From Candidatus Doudnabacteria bacterium (lineage in GTDB: Bacteria; Patescibacteriota; Doudnabacteria; UBA920; VMFF01): DNA of 58,085 nucleotides. Positions 50,347 through 57,856 of this stretch are shown here, piece after piece; positions within the stretch are counted from its first letter, which is position 1, and each line of letters begins with the position of its first letter. The DNA lies in contig JAQBQP010000002.1 of NCBI GenBank assembly GCA_028286905.1, positions 120,971-179,055 on the forward strand, written 5' to 3'. The translations under genes were made by a program, and so were the position numbers. A model generated the notes under the pieces. The model saw only the letters and a list, made by a program, of their open reading frames with translations, searched no databases and was not told the origin of the DNA.

Positions 50347-51624
50347 ATGAATAAAATTTCTCAAATTTGGAAGACGCCTGAACTTAGAAATAAGATTTTG
50401 ATAATGCTTGGTCTTTTAATTTTGACCAGAGTTTTGGCGCATGTACCGATTCCTGGAGTGAACGCTGCAAACCTTAAAAATTTCTTTAACCAAAACCAGC
50501 TATTTAACCTCTTGGATGTTTTCTCGGGCGGAGGTTTATCCCGTTTGTCTATCGCAATGTTGGGCGTTGGTCCTTATATCACAGCTTCGATCGTAATCCA
50601 ATTGTTAACAGTAATTGTCCCTTCTTTTGCAGAATTGCAGAAAGAAGGCGGTGAACAGGGTAGAGAAAAGTTAAATCAATATACCCGTTATTTAACAGTT
50701 CCTTTAGCTGTTTTACAAGGTTATGCGACAATTCGCTTATTCCAAACTGCTCAAGGCGGTTCTTCAATTGGCTTCTTAACTCCATTCCAATGGATTACTA
50801 CGCTAGCTGCGGTTGTAGTTGGTACAATCTTGTTGATGTGGTTGGGTGAACTTATTACTGAATACGGAATTGGAAACGGCATTTCGTTGATCATTTTTGC
50901 TGGTATTATTGCTAGACTGCCGCAGGCGTTGCAGCAAACCTTGGCATTGTATGACCCTTCAAAACTTCCTGAAATTATCGGATTTGTGGCATTAGGCTTA
51001 TTAGTTATTGCGGCGGTTGTATATGTTACAGAAGCACAAAGAAATATTGCTGTTTCTTACGCGAAACGAGTGCATGGCAACAAGACTTATGGCGGCGTAA
51101 ATACGCACTTACCTTTGCGTGTTAACCAAGCTGGCGTAATCCCAATCATCTTCGCAATCTCAGTGATGCTATTGCCTGGATTGGTTGCAAACTTCTTTGT
51201 CAGTGCAAAGACTCCAGCGATCGCTAATGCTGCTACTCATGTTGTAAACTTGTTCCGTAATCAGACCTTCTACGCTTCAGTATATTTTGTCTTGGTAATC
51301 TTATTTACATATCTATATACAGCAATCGTTTTCAATCCTGATGAAATTGCGGAAAATATTCAAAAGAATGGCGGCTTTATTCCTGGAATGCGTCCGGGCC
51401 GTCAAACTGCAGATTATCTTTTTCGAGTTTTGAACAGAATCACTGTTTTTGGCGCAATCTTCTTAGGCTTGATTGCCGTACTTCCTTATATTGTTCAAAG
51501 CTTTACTAATACTCAGTCTTTGACCTTGGGTGGTACTAGTTTGTTGATTGTGGTATCGGTTGTAATTGAAACTATCAAATCAATTGAAGCGCAAATGGTT
51601 ATGCGCGATTACGACACTTTCTAG
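50347..51624 (+). CDS. secY: Protein translocase subunit SecY
   Basis: 425 residues with ten membrane helices, normal size. GVGPYITASIVIQLLTVIVP (helix 2 region), GELITEYGIGNGISLIIFAG and RPGRQTADYL near residue 347 are conserved. It forms the Sec channel in the inner membrane. Last gene of the ribosomal run; adk and map, often next, come after a ClpP-like gene and their own promoters. Confidence 0.98.
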   Translation: MNKISQIWKTPELRNKILIMLGLLILTRVLAHVPIPGVNAANLKNFFNQNQLFNLLDVFSGGGLSRLSIAMLGVGPYITASIVIQLLTVIVPSFAELQKEGGEQGREKLNQYTRYLTVPLAVLQGYATIRLFQTAQGGSSIGFLTPFQWITTLAAVVVGTILLMWLGELITEYGIGNGISLIIFAGIIARLPQALQQTLALYDPSKLPEIIGFVALGLLVIAAVVYVTEAQRNIAVSYAKRVHGNKTYGGVNTHLPLRVNQAGVIPIIFAISVMLLPGLVANFFVSAKTPAIANAATHVVNLFRNQTFYASVYFVLVILFTYLYTAIVFNPDEIAENIQKNGGFIPGMRPGRQTADYLFRVLNRITVFGAIFLGLIAVLPYIVQSFTNTQSLTLGGTSLLIVVSVVIETIKSIEAQMVMRDYDTF

Positions 51625-51637
51625 CTCTAATTCAAAA

Positions 51638-51749
51638 AACAGGCAGGGGTCCTGCCGGGGTATCAATTTCTTATTCGTTTGCTCACAGGCTGCAAATTCG
51701 CAAACGAATAAGAAATTATACACTCGTCACCCCGACGCCTGTTTTTTTT
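51638..51749 (+). terminator. Composite hairpin terminator after secY
   Basis: Outer stem ACAGGC (51639-51644) with GCCTGT (51737-51742), then eight T. Inside: GGGGT/ACCCC (51657-51661 with 51729-51733) and a perfect 18-base hairpin (51665-51682 with 51700-51717, loop 17 bases). GGCAGG/CCTGCC (51642-51647 with 51651-51656) can form a competing hairpin with the outer 5' arm. ACAGGC is repeated in the inner loop at 51685-51690. Confidence 0.75.
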
Positions 51750-51783
51750 GGTATACTATTTAAAACCTCTGTATTTTAGAGGT
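51749..51783 (+). promoter_or_regulatory. Extended -10 promoter and 5' hairpin of the clpP-like gene
   Basis: TGgTATACT at 51749-51757, overlapping the end of the secY T-tract. Start near 51764; ACCTCT (51765-51770) pairs with AGAGGT (51778-51783), so this RNA too begins with a hairpin. No Shine-Dalgarno before ATG 51807. Confidence 0.6.
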
Positions 51784-51806
51784 AAAATTAGTAAGATAAA
51801 AATCAT

Positions 51807-52331
51807 ATGGAAATTTGGTATACGATTTCAGGGGCGATTGACATTGATACTGCTCATCAACTTATAGTATGGGTAAATCAACAATTATATAACGGCTCTC
51901 CAAGTAAGTTGAAAATTTTTCTTTCTTCTACCGGCGGAGACATGGATTCAGCGGTTAGAATTTATTTTTATCTAAAAGCTTTGCCCATTGAAGTTGAGAT
52001 GATTGGTTTCGGACAAGTAGATTCTGCCGCAAACACAATCTTCGTTTCCACAAAGAATAGAAAGGCTTTAAAAAATACTAGATTCTTGTTACATGAAGGA
52101 ACTTTTACAGTGGGTAATAGCACTGCTTCTTTGGCAGCACACGAGGAGAACTTAAGGCTTTTAAATACTTTACATAAGCAGAATGTTGATATTTTGAGTT
52201 TAGAAACCGGTAAACCCAGAGAAGAAATTAGCAATATTTTAAGTGAAGCTAAAATACTCACAACGGAAGAAGCTGTGGAATTAGGTTTAGTGTCTGAAAT
52301 AATTGAAAAACTTCCTTTAATACAGAAGTAA
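51807..52331 (+). CDS. ClpP-like serine protease homolog, triad Asp not conserved
   Basis: 174 residues, somewhat shorter than ClpP. Family features: LSSTGGDMDSAVRIYFYLK (the SxGG oxyanion segment), S73 in GQVDSAANTI at the nucleophile place (ClpP has G-x-A-x-S-M-A), and H96 in RFLLHEG. The triad aspartate that ClpP has just before the MSAEEA-like segment is alanine here (SEAKILTTEEAVELGL). The N-terminal axial loop that docks ClpX/ClpA is absent. So it is a divergent ClpP/SppA-like fold protein; it may be an ATP-independent peptidase or lack activity. No Clp ATPase gene is near. Confidence 0.75.
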   Translation: MEIWYTISGAIDIDTAHQLIVWVNQQLYNGSPSKLKIFLSSTGGDMDSAVRIYFYLKALPIEVEMIGFGQVDSAANTIFVSTKNRKALKNTRFLLHEGTFTVGNSTASLAAHEENLRLLNTLHKQNVDILSLETGKPREEISNILSEAKILTTEEAVELGLVSEIIEKLPLIQK

Positions 52332-52384
52332 ATTTCCGGACCATTATATCCCGACAGGGCCCGCCCTAGCTCGTACGAAAAGCA

Positions 52385-52393
52385 TGATATAAT
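52385..52393 (+). promoter_or_regulatory. Extended -10 promoter of adk, likely leaderless
   Basis: TGaTATAAT at 52385-52393, six bases, ATG at 52400; no -35 at 17 bases. Confidence 0.65.
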
Positions 52394-52399
52394 ATACAC

Positions 52400-53056
52400 A
52401 TGAATACACCTCGAACCCTTATTTTTATTGGCCCTCAGGCATCTGGAAAAGGAACCCAAGCAAAACTTTTAGCTCAGAAAATCAACGGTCTGTACATCGG
52501 AACCGGTTCGATGTTCCGGAAGATTGCTAAAGAAGATACGGAGTTTGGACGCTATATCAAAGAGGTCTTGGATAGCGGCGCTTTAGTTAGCGACAAAGAC
52601 GTTGAAGAAATGCTTAGGGAAAATTTAGACAGCACATCCGACGAGCAGCGGGTTATCTTTGATGGTGTTCCTCGCAGACTTTCTCAGGCAGAATTTTTAG
52701 TAAATTATATGAAGTCGCTGGGCAAAGACGACATCGCAACTTTTTACATTAAACTCTCACGGGAAGAGGCAATTAGCAGAATGAGCGCTCGCAGAGTTTG
52801 TGTTGCTTGCGACGCCGCGCATAAAATTGCAGACCCAGAGAATATAAAAGATTGCATCAAATGCGGCGGAAAATTAGTGCAACGCGCCGATGATATGCCG
52901 GAAGCCATTCAGAAAAGATTAGATATTTATTACCATGACACCTTGCCGGTTCTGGATTATCTTAAAGAGCATAGTAATTTTTATGAGATTGATGGTACTA
53001 AATCAATCGAAGATGTGCAAAACGAAATTAATCAAACGTTAGGAATTACAGGATAA
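52400..53056 (+). CDS. adk: Adenylate kinase
   Basis: 218 residues. P-loop GPQASGKGTQAK (about 11-22), TGSMFRKIA AMP-binding part, DGVPRRLSQAE and a LID carrying two Cys pairs (CVACDAAH ... CIKCGG) that would bind zinc. It catalyses ATP + AMP = 2 ADP. Canonical GFPR is GVPR here. It overlaps the next gene by one base (TAATG), a second kinase-like gene. Confidence 0.95.
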   Translation: MNTPRTLIFIGPQASGKGTQAKLLAQKINGLYIGTGSMFRKIAKEDTEFGRYIKEVLDSGALVSDKDVEEMLRENLDSTSDEQRVIFDGVPRRLSQAEFLVNYMKSLGKDDIATFYIKLSREEAISRMSARRVCVACDAAHKIADPENIKDCIKCGGKLVQRADDMPEAIQKRLDIYYHDTLPVLDYLKEHSNFYEIDGTKSIEDVQNEINQTLGITG

Positions 53057-53679
53057 TGTTTGATCTTATTTTATTGGGTGATCCTGCTGCAGGCAAGGCC
53101 ACTCAAGCAAAGCTGCTCTGTAAGAAATACGGATTTTATGATTTGGATATGGGTAAAGAATTGCGCAAGCTTGATAAATCTACTAAAAATCCGAAGTTAA
53201 AGCACGCATTTTCAAAAACTTTAAACAAAGGCAAGCTTACCCCAACAAAAATTGTTCGAGAGATTCTTAAAAACAAAATTTATTCAGTGCCGGCAAAACG
53301 CGGAATATTGTTTGATGGAACTCCAAAAATGATTGGTGAAGCAAAGCTGGTCTCTAAATGGTTAAAAGATGCCAAGCGTGCAGAAAAAAATATTTTAGTG
53401 CTTTACTTAAAAATTCCACAACAAGAAGTTCTACAGAGAATGTCCAGTAGAAAAGAATATTTCAAAGGAAAGTTTACTAAAAGGGTGGATGACAATGCTA
53501 CGGCATTAAAAAACAGAGTGGCGTATTACAAAAAGAACATATCAGAAGTTTTAGAATTTTTTGGAAATAAGTATGTATCCAAAACAATAAGCGGAATTGG
53601 TACAGAAAAAGAAGTATTTAATAGAATTGAAAAGCAAATTTATGAGTTCAATGCAAAAAACCAAACAAGAAATAGATAA
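53056..53679 (+). CDS. Adenylate-kinase-like paralog
   Basis: 207 residues. The P-loop is GDPAAGKATQAKLL (about 8-21), KxT in place of KGT; FDGTPKMIGEAKLV replaces the DGFPR segment and lacks its arginine. The LID is short (SSRKEYFKGKFTKRVDD), with no Cys. The arginines after the LID (KNRVAYY) remain. Its start overlaps adk by one base and its end overlaps map by 38 bases, so all three are coupled. It may be a nucleoside-monophosphate kinase with altered specificity or a regulatory partner. Confidence 0.8.
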   Translation: MFDLILLGDPAAGKATQAKLLCKKYGFYDLDMGKELRKLDKSTKNPKLKHAFSKTLNKGKLTPTKIVREILKNKIYSVPAKRGILFDGTPKMIGEAKLVSKWLKDAKRAEKNILVLYLKIPQQEVLQRMSSRKEYFKGKFTKRVDDNATALKNRVAYYKKNISEVLEFFGNKYVSKTISGIGTEKEVFNRIEKQIYEFNAKNQTRNR

Positions 53680-54403
53680 AATCCGCGAAGGCGGAAAGAT
53701 TTTGCATGGAATTTTACGAGCAACGGCAAAACTTGTAAAGCCGGGGATTTCAACGGCGGTGCTTAATGATTTTGCAGAAAAAGAAATTGTTAAAGCGGGC
53801 GGACGTCCTTCATTTAAAAACTATGGCACTAAGGACAATCCCTTTCCTGCTGGGCTATGTACTTCTCTAAATGATGTAGTTGTACATGGAATTCCTTCCA
53901 AAAAAGAAATTCTCCAAGAGGGTGATATCGTTGGTTTGGATATTGGCATGGAGTACAAGGGGTTTTATACTGATACAGCAATTACAGTTCCAGTTGGTAA
54001 TGTTTCTGCCGAAACTCAGAAGTTACTAGAAGTCACAGAAAAAGCGTTACAGGCGGGAATAGATCAGGCTCGAGTAGGTAATCGAATTGGAGATATTGGC
54101 GCAGCGATCGAAGTTTATGCTAATAAAGCTGGCTTAGGCGTGGTTCGGGATCTAGTTGGGCATGGGGTTGGTTATGATGTCCATGAAGACCCACAGGTAC
54201 CTAATTATGGCCGTGCACATACTGGCCCGGAACTTAAAGAAGGAATGGTTTTAGCAATTGAGCCAATGTTTAACTTGGGTACGCATAAGCTAGTTTTTGA
54301 CGATTACGACGGCTGGACAATTTCAACGGCTGATGGAAAATATTCCGCACATTTTGAACATACTATCGCGGTAACTAAAAATCGCCCAGAAATATTAACT
54401 TAA
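53642..54403 (+). CDS. map: Methionine aminopeptidase, type I
   Basis: 253 residues from the ATG at 53642 (MSSMQKTKQEIDKIREGG); ATG 53651 is also possible and 53597 would extend further into the upstream gene. The five metal ligands are present: two Asp in GLDIGMEYKGFYTDTAI, His in VGHGVGYDVHEDP, Glu in AIEPMF and Glu in HFEHTIAV. It removes the initiator methionine. The adk-map linkage is standard in bacteria. Confidence 0.95.
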   Translation: MSSMQKTKQEIDKIREGGKILHGILRATAKLVKPGISTAVLNDFAEKEIVKAGGRPSFKNYGTKDNPFPAGLCTSLNDVVVHGIPSKKEILQEGDIVGLDIGMEYKGFYTDTAITVPVGNVSAETQKLLEVTEKALQAGIDQARVGNRIGDIGAAIEVYANKAGLGVVRDLVGHGVGYDVHEDPQVPNYGRAHTGPELKEGMVLAIEPMFNLGTHKLVFDDYDGWTISTADGKYSAHFEHTIAVTKNRPEILT

Positions 54404-54407
54404 ATTT

Positions 54408-56192
54408 ATGGCTACACAAACAAAAAAATACGGAGATAAAATGAATTGGGATTTGTCGGCTATGTATTCTGGCTCGGAAGATCCAAAATTAACCAAAGAT
54501 CTAAAAGCGCTACAAGTTGCGGCTGCAAACATCGAATTGAAACACAAAGGCAAGCTGGCTAAGTATAATGCTAAGCAACTGCGTAGTTTTTTTATTGATA
54601 ACGATAAATTTACAGATAAACTTTATCGATTAGATGCTTTTTCAGAATTGGCGGTCTCTAGAAATTCTGCCGACCAGCAAGCTCTGGTTTTATCGCAAAA
54701 ATTAAAATTGGCGATTGCGGATCTGTCCAGCCATTTTATTTTTATTGACATTGAGCTTGCAAAACATCCAAAGTTAAAAGAATTAGAAAAGTCTAAGGAA
54801 CTCGCGCCTTTTAACATATATATAGAGAACATTCTTAAATTCAAAAAACATCTTTTAAAGCATGATCAGGAAGATATTATTAATAAGCTTTCGGTTACGG
54901 CTCGAGACGGCTGGGATAAATTAGGCGAACAAAATTTTTCAAAAGCAACCCAATTGTTTAGAGGTAAGCTTCTTACTAAGGAACAGCTTTTTAATCTAGT
55001 TCGTTCGGAAGACCGCCAAACCAGGAAAGATGCTGCCAATGCTTATTCAGAACTGTTAAATAAAAATATTGATTTAAACGTGCATATTTACAACATGCTA
55101 CTTTTGAATAAGTTCCAAGAAGACAAGCTTCGAAAATATAATTATCCTGAAGAATCCAGGCACCTTGCGAACGGTGTTACCGAAAGTTCCGTGGATTTAA
55201 TGGTCGAGCTGGCTAAACAAAATGTCGGAGACGTTCAACGTTTTTATAGAATAAAACGAAAACTATTAAAATTAAAAGATTTATATTATTATGATCGCTT
55301 GGCCGAAGTAAGCTTAAAAAACGCCAAGGTTCAAAAATATAACTATTCAGAAGCGGTCGAAATGGTGCAGCAATCCTTTTTAGGATTTGATCCAGAATTT
55401 GCAAGTATTTTTTTGGATTTAGTTAACTCGAATCGAATTGATGCTGAAGTTCGAAAAGGCAAACGCGGCGGCGGTTTTTGTATGTATATGCCTAAGGATA
55501 TTAAGCCGTATATTTTAGTTAATTTCTTTGGTTCGCCTCGAGATATTCAAACTTTAGCGCATGAAGCTGGACATGCTATTCATGACACCTTAGCTACTAA
55601 AAAATTACCCCTCAGTGTCGCGCACCCACCTTTAAGTTTGGCTGAGGTTTCTAGTATTTTTGGCGAGATGATTATGTTTGAAAGTTTGCTTAAAAAAGCA
55701 AAAACTAGAGAACAAAAAATTGTTTTATTAGTTGAAAGGCTTGATGACATTCTTGCGACGATTTTTAGGCAAATTGCTTATTATATTTTTGAAAAAAAAG
55801 CGCATAATCAATTAAGAGAAAAAGGCGCCTTAACTGAAGTTCAACTTAAAGAGTATTGGCAAGAAGCCCAAAAAGCGACTTACGGGGATTCTGTAAAAGT
55901 TGATGATGATTTTGGTAATTGGTGGTCTTATATCTCGCACTTTTACAGCTCTCCTTTCTATGTTTATGCTTATTCAATGGCAAATCTCCTAGTATTTGCG
56001 ATATATAAAAAGTACAAAGACGGGGATCCGAATTTTGTGGAAAAATATAAGAGCTTTTTAGCGTTAGGCGGAACCAAAACTACCTCAGAAGCCGTGCAGC
56101 AGTTTGGCTTTGATTTGGAAGATCCGAATTTTTGGAAACAGGGATTCGCGGTGGTTACCGATTTAATTGATCAGCTCGAAGCGCTATGTTAA
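54408..56192 (+). CDS. pepF: Oligoendopeptidase F (M3 family)
   Basis: 594 residues, full length. The zinc motif is HEAGHAIH (H385, E386, H389), with the third ligand in SLAEVSSIFGEMI (Glu) some 25 residues later; FYSSPFYVYAYSMANLL near the C-terminus is typical of PepF. It cleaves short peptides in the cytoplasm, useful for recycling imported or degraded peptides. A start at 54408 gives MATQTKKYGDKMNWDLS; internal ATG at 54441 is an alternative. Five bases after map. Confidence 0.95.
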   Translation: MATQTKKYGDKMNWDLSAMYSGSEDPKLTKDLKALQVAAANIELKHKGKLAKYNAKQLRSFFIDNDKFTDKLYRLDAFSELAVSRNSADQQALVLSQKLKLAIADLSSHFIFIDIELAKHPKLKELEKSKELAPFNIYIENILKFKKHLLKHDQEDIINKLSVTARDGWDKLGEQNFSKATQLFRGKLLTKEQLFNLVRSEDRQTRKDAANAYSELLNKNIDLNVHIYNMLLLNKFQEDKLRKYNYPEESRHLANGVTESSVDLMVELAKQNVGDVQRFYRIKRKLLKLKDLYYYDRLAEVSLKNAKVQKYNYSEAVEMVQQSFLGFDPEFASIFLDLVNSNRIDAEVRKGKRGGGFCMYMPKDIKPYILVNFFGSPRDIQTLAHEAGHAIHDTLATKKLPLSVAHPPLSLAEVSSIFGEMIMFESLLKKAKTREQKIVLLVERLDDILATIFRQIAYYIFEKKAHNQLREKGALTEVQLKEYWQEAQKATYGDSVKVDDDFGNWWSYISHFYSSPFYVYAYSMANLLVFAIYKKYKDGDPNFVEKYKSFLALGGTKTTSEAVQQFGFDLEDPNFWKQGFAVVTDLIDQLEALC

Positions 56193-56195
56193 AAT
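56167..56195 (+). promoter_or_regulatory. Promoter of htrA
   Basis: TTGATC (56167-56172), 17 bases, TAAAAT (56190-56195), within the end of pepF; start near 56202. AAGGAG at 56205-56210 is a clear Shine-Dalgarno eight bases before the ATG. Confidence 0.65.
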
Positions 56196-56218
56196 AAGTT
56201 TGATAAGGAGATCTTTTT

Positions 56219-57463
56219 ATGGAAAATGAAACAGAAATAATTGAAAATGCTCCCAAATCTACAGCTCGAAAGCTCGGCCTCGGCCTGGTTGTTAGTATTG
56301 TTTTAATTAGCATTCTGGCCGGCGCAGCTGCAGGCTTAGCAGGCGGTGTTTACGTTGCAAAAAACTTAAAAAGCACATCTGCTTCTGTAAATACTGTGGC
56401 AGAAGATTCTGCGGTTATTGACGTTGTGCGCAAGCAAAGCCCCGCAGTCGTTTCCATTATTATTTCAAAAAATCTTACTCAATATCAACAAGAGCAAGAT
56501 CCTTTTAGCAGTCCATTTCTCTTCGATCCATTTTATCAAAATAAGAATCAACCTCAGAGCAATTCTCAAAATAACAGCGCCAATCAGCAATATCAGCAAA
56601 CCGGCGCGGGTAGTGGTTTCTTTATTTCTGCAGATGGCATGATTCTAACCAATAAACATGTGGTTGAAGATACGGAAGCAAAATATACAGTCTTAACTCA
56701 AGATGGTAAATCATATGACGCTAAAGTTTTAGCGGTTGATCCAGTAAATGACCTAGCTTTGGTTAAAGTTGATATCAAAAATGCGCCAACCCTTTCTTTT
56801 GCAGATTCATCTAAAATTGAAATTGGTCAAAGAGTTATTGCAATTGGAAATTCTTTAGGCCAATATAGTAATACTGTTACTACTGGAATTGTTTCTGGAA
56901 TCGGCAGAAATATTACCGCAGGAGGCGCCGGGCTTTCTGAACAATTAGAAGGTGTAATTCAAACCGATGCAGCAATTAATCCGGGGAATTCTGGCGGACC
57001 TTTGTTGAATATCTCTGGGCAAGTTATCGGTGTAAATACTGCAATTGACCAACAGGGCCAATTGGTTGGTTTTGCGATTCCGGCAAACGATGCTAAAAAA
57101 ACCATTGATAGTTATAAACAGTTCGGCAAAATAATTAAACCGCTGTTAGGCGTTAGATATATTCCGATTACACAAGCGCTAAAGGATCAAAATAATTTGG
57201 CAAGCGATCATGGTGTTTGGGTTGTTTCAGGGGTAGATTCGAATGGCGTAAATAGTCCGGCCGTATTGCCGGGAAGTGCCGCGGACCAAGCCGGCATAAA
57301 AGAACATGACATTATAGTCAGTGTTGACGCTAAACCAATTGACGCAAACAATTCTTTAGCTGGAATGATTAAAAATCATAATCCGCAAGACAAAATTAAC
57401 CTTTCTATTATCAGAGATAATAAAAGTATTAACATTACCGTGACTTTAGGCGAAAGTAAATAA
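56219..57463 (+). CDS. htrA: HtrA/DegP-like serine protease with one PDZ domain
   Basis: 414 residues. One membrane helix at about 21-48 anchors it; a Gln/Asn/Ser-rich linker (about 90-127) precedes the protease. Triad: H147 (TNKHVVED), D178 (NDLALVKVD) and S258 (GNSGGP). A single PDZ domain follows (about 310-410), with GSAADQAGIKEHDIIVSVDA. It degrades or refolds damaged proteins at the outer face of the membrane. It has its own promoter with a good Shine-Dalgarno, fitting stress control. Confidence 0.95.
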   Translation: MENETEIIENAPKSTARKLGLGLVVSIVLISILAGAAAGLAGGVYVAKNLKSTSASVNTVAEDSAVIDVVRKQSPAVVSIIISKNLTQYQQEQDPFSSPFLFDPFYQNKNQPQSNSQNNSANQQYQQTGAGSGFFISADGMILTNKHVVEDTEAKYTVLTQDGKSYDAKVLAVDPVNDLALVKVDIKNAPTLSFADSSKIEIGQRVIAIGNSLGQYSNTVTTGIVSGIGRNITAGGAGLSEQLEGVIQTDAAINPGNSGGPLLNISGQVIGVNTAIDQQGQLVGFAIPANDAKKTIDSYKQFGKIIKPLLGVRYIPITQALKDQNNLASDHGVWVVSGVDSNGVNSPAVLPGSAADQAGIKEHDIIVSVDAKPIDANNSLAGMIKNHNPQDKINLSIIRDNKSINITVTLGESK

Positions 57464-57856
57464 ATGGGCAGAATACTCGGGATCGATTATGGGCATGTCC
57501 GGATTGGAATGGCAATTAGTGATGAGGAGCAACAATTTGCATTCGAATATGAAATTTGGAACCCGAAAGATTTTTTCAATAAGATCAAATCTTTAATTGA
57601 AACCAAAGAAATAAAAAAAATTGTGCTCGGCTTGCCCTTAAACATGAGCGGCAAAAATTCTGAAAAAACTTTAGAAGTTTTAGAATTTAAAGAAAAACTC
57701 GCGAGTTTAATAGATATTCCGATTGAAACCATTGACGAGCGCTTAAGCTCGAAGATGGCAGGGAATATTGCCGGTACTAACAAAAATATTGATTCGTTGG
57801 CGGCACAATTGTTCTTGCAAAATTATTTAAACAAAAAAAATGCACAAAAATCTTAA
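57464..57856 (+). CDS. ruvX: RuvX/YqgF-type Holliday junction resolvase
   Basis: 130 residues, normal. RNase H-like fold: GIDYGHVRIGMAISD (first acidic residue), the strand IVLGLPLNMSG and the ETIDERLSS motif. It resolves recombination junctions and in E. coli takes part in rRNA maturation. It begins one base after the htrA stop and overlaps the next start by 17 bases. Confidence 0.92.
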   Translation: MGRILGIDYGHVRIGMAISDEEQQFAFEYEIWNPKDFFNKIKSLIETKEIKKIVLGLPLNMSGKNSEKTLEVLEFKEKLASLIDIPIETIDERLSSKMAGNIAGTNKNIDSLAAQLFLQNYLNKKNAQKS

